A DNA stretch of 6,729 nt from an uncultured Pseudomonadota bacterium. GTDB lineage: Bacteria; Pseudomonadota; Gammaproteobacteria; Burkholderiales; SG8-39. This document shows positions 6,434 to 6,729 of the stretch, in pieces. Within the stretch, counting starts at the first letter, position 1. Each line of letters opens with the position of its first letter. A program made the position numbers and the translations under genes. Under the pieces are notes generated by a model. That model ran no database searches and was not told where the DNA came from. It saw nothing but the letters and a program-made list of their open reading frames with translations. Where the stretch lies: assembly GCA_903864555.1 (NCBI GenBank), contig CAIPGJ010000566.1, positions 1-6,729 of the forward strand, in the 5' to 3' direction.

Positions 6434-6729
6434 GTGGCCAGGGGAGTGATTTCGCTGGCCTTGTTGCTGGCGCCCGTGATGGCGGCAGCCCAGGATGCCT
6501 TCCCGGCACGCCAGGTGCGCCTGGTGGTGCCGGTCGAGGCCGGTGGTGCCACAGACGTCCAGGCGCGCATGTTTGCTGCCGAGTGGGCGAAAGGTCTGGG
6601 TGGCCAGCCTGTCATCATCGACAACCGGCCGGGTGCCGGCGGGGCCATCGGCGCGGACGTGGTGGCGAAATCCCGGCCCGATGCCCATACCGTCTGTTTC
6701 TGCTCCACCAGCCAGCTGGTGCTGCTGCC
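6434..6729 (+). CDS. Second Bug/TctC-family periplasmic solute-binding protein (N-terminal part, cut by window end)
   Basis: About 98 residues of a roughly 320-residue family member are visible and the frame is still open at base 729 of the last kilobase. A hydrophobic signal peptide ISLALLLAPVMAAA is followed by mature sequence FPARQVRLVVPVEAGGATD, IIDNRPGAGGAIGADVVAKS and then PDAHT in place of the usual PDGYT. The GGATD ligand loop is the standard form, unlike the first Bug protein, so the pair are diverged paralogues. The start is uncertain. GTG 6434 gives MARG, a positively charged n-region, and avoids the AT-rich upstream stretch. ATG 6371 is also in frame but has no SD and would add an odd His/Asp-rich 21-residue extension; GTG 6446 has a GGGGTGG upstream but yields an uncharged n-region. 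GTG codons at 6335 and 6338, right after the previous stop, are also in frame. Confidence 0.85.
   Translation, partial: MARGVISLALLLAPVMAAAQDAFPARQVRLVVPVEAGGATDVQARMFAAEWAKGLGGQPVIIDNRPGAGGAIGADVVAKSRPDAHTVCFCSTSQLVLL

Noticed and set aside
5828..6688. Minus-strand open frames opposite the two Bug genes (for example 5828-6154 and 6386-6688).
   Set aside because: The + strand shows clear Bug/TctC motifs through both regions and the antisense translations match nothing recognisable.

Overview
The window is GC-rich bacterial DNA with all recognised genes on the + strand. It looks like a beta- or gammaproteobacterium, and the two tandem Bug/TctC-type periplasmic binding proteins lean towards Burkholderiales-like lineages, where that family is strongly expanded. 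This placement is an inference from gene content and not a taxonomic result.

Layout: (1) Bases 2-1135 hold the C-terminal part of a membrane-bound, proton-pumping inorganic pyrophosphatase (HppA) of the K+-independent type; its N-terminal part lies upstream of the window. (2) Bases 1172-2755 encode a 527-residue soluble protein with an N-terminal TPR array and a C-terminal GT2/StrF-like glycosyltransferase domain. (3) A 164-base gap (2756-2919) carries a possible -10 element and ends in a strong Shine-Dalgarno sequence. (4) Bases 2920-5313 encode a 797-residue protein made of two fused acyl-CoA dehydrogenase modules, resembling a PimD-like small subunit joined to a PimC-like large subunit. 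(5) Bases 5336-6334 encode a complete secreted Bug/TctC solute-binding protein, 22 bases downstream and almost certainly co-transcribed with the dehydrogenase. (6) Bases 6335-6433 are a locally AT-rich stretch with dyad symmetry. (7) The N-terminal third of a second Bug/TctC protein runs off the window end.

Functionally there are two blocks. HppA (energy conservation from pyrophosphate) and the TPR-glycosyltransferase lie next to each other with no obvious pathway link. The second block looks like a catabolic module: periplasmic capture of an organic acid by Bug proteins, and alpha,beta-desaturation of its CoA thioester by the fused dehydrogenase. No TctA/TctB membrane components, CoA ligase or hydratase are in view, so the substrate cannot be named.

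The most notable feature is the fused dehydrogenase. Its catalytic parts appear to be divided between the halves: the FAD-binding RxxFG loop is only in the N-half, the likely catalytic Glu is only in the C-half, and Asp replaces Glu at the base position of the N-half. This predicts one working active site per chain, as in the mycobacterial alpha2beta2 steroid side-chain dehydrogenases. I found no CRISPR array, tRNA, rRNA, insertion sequence or defence system.
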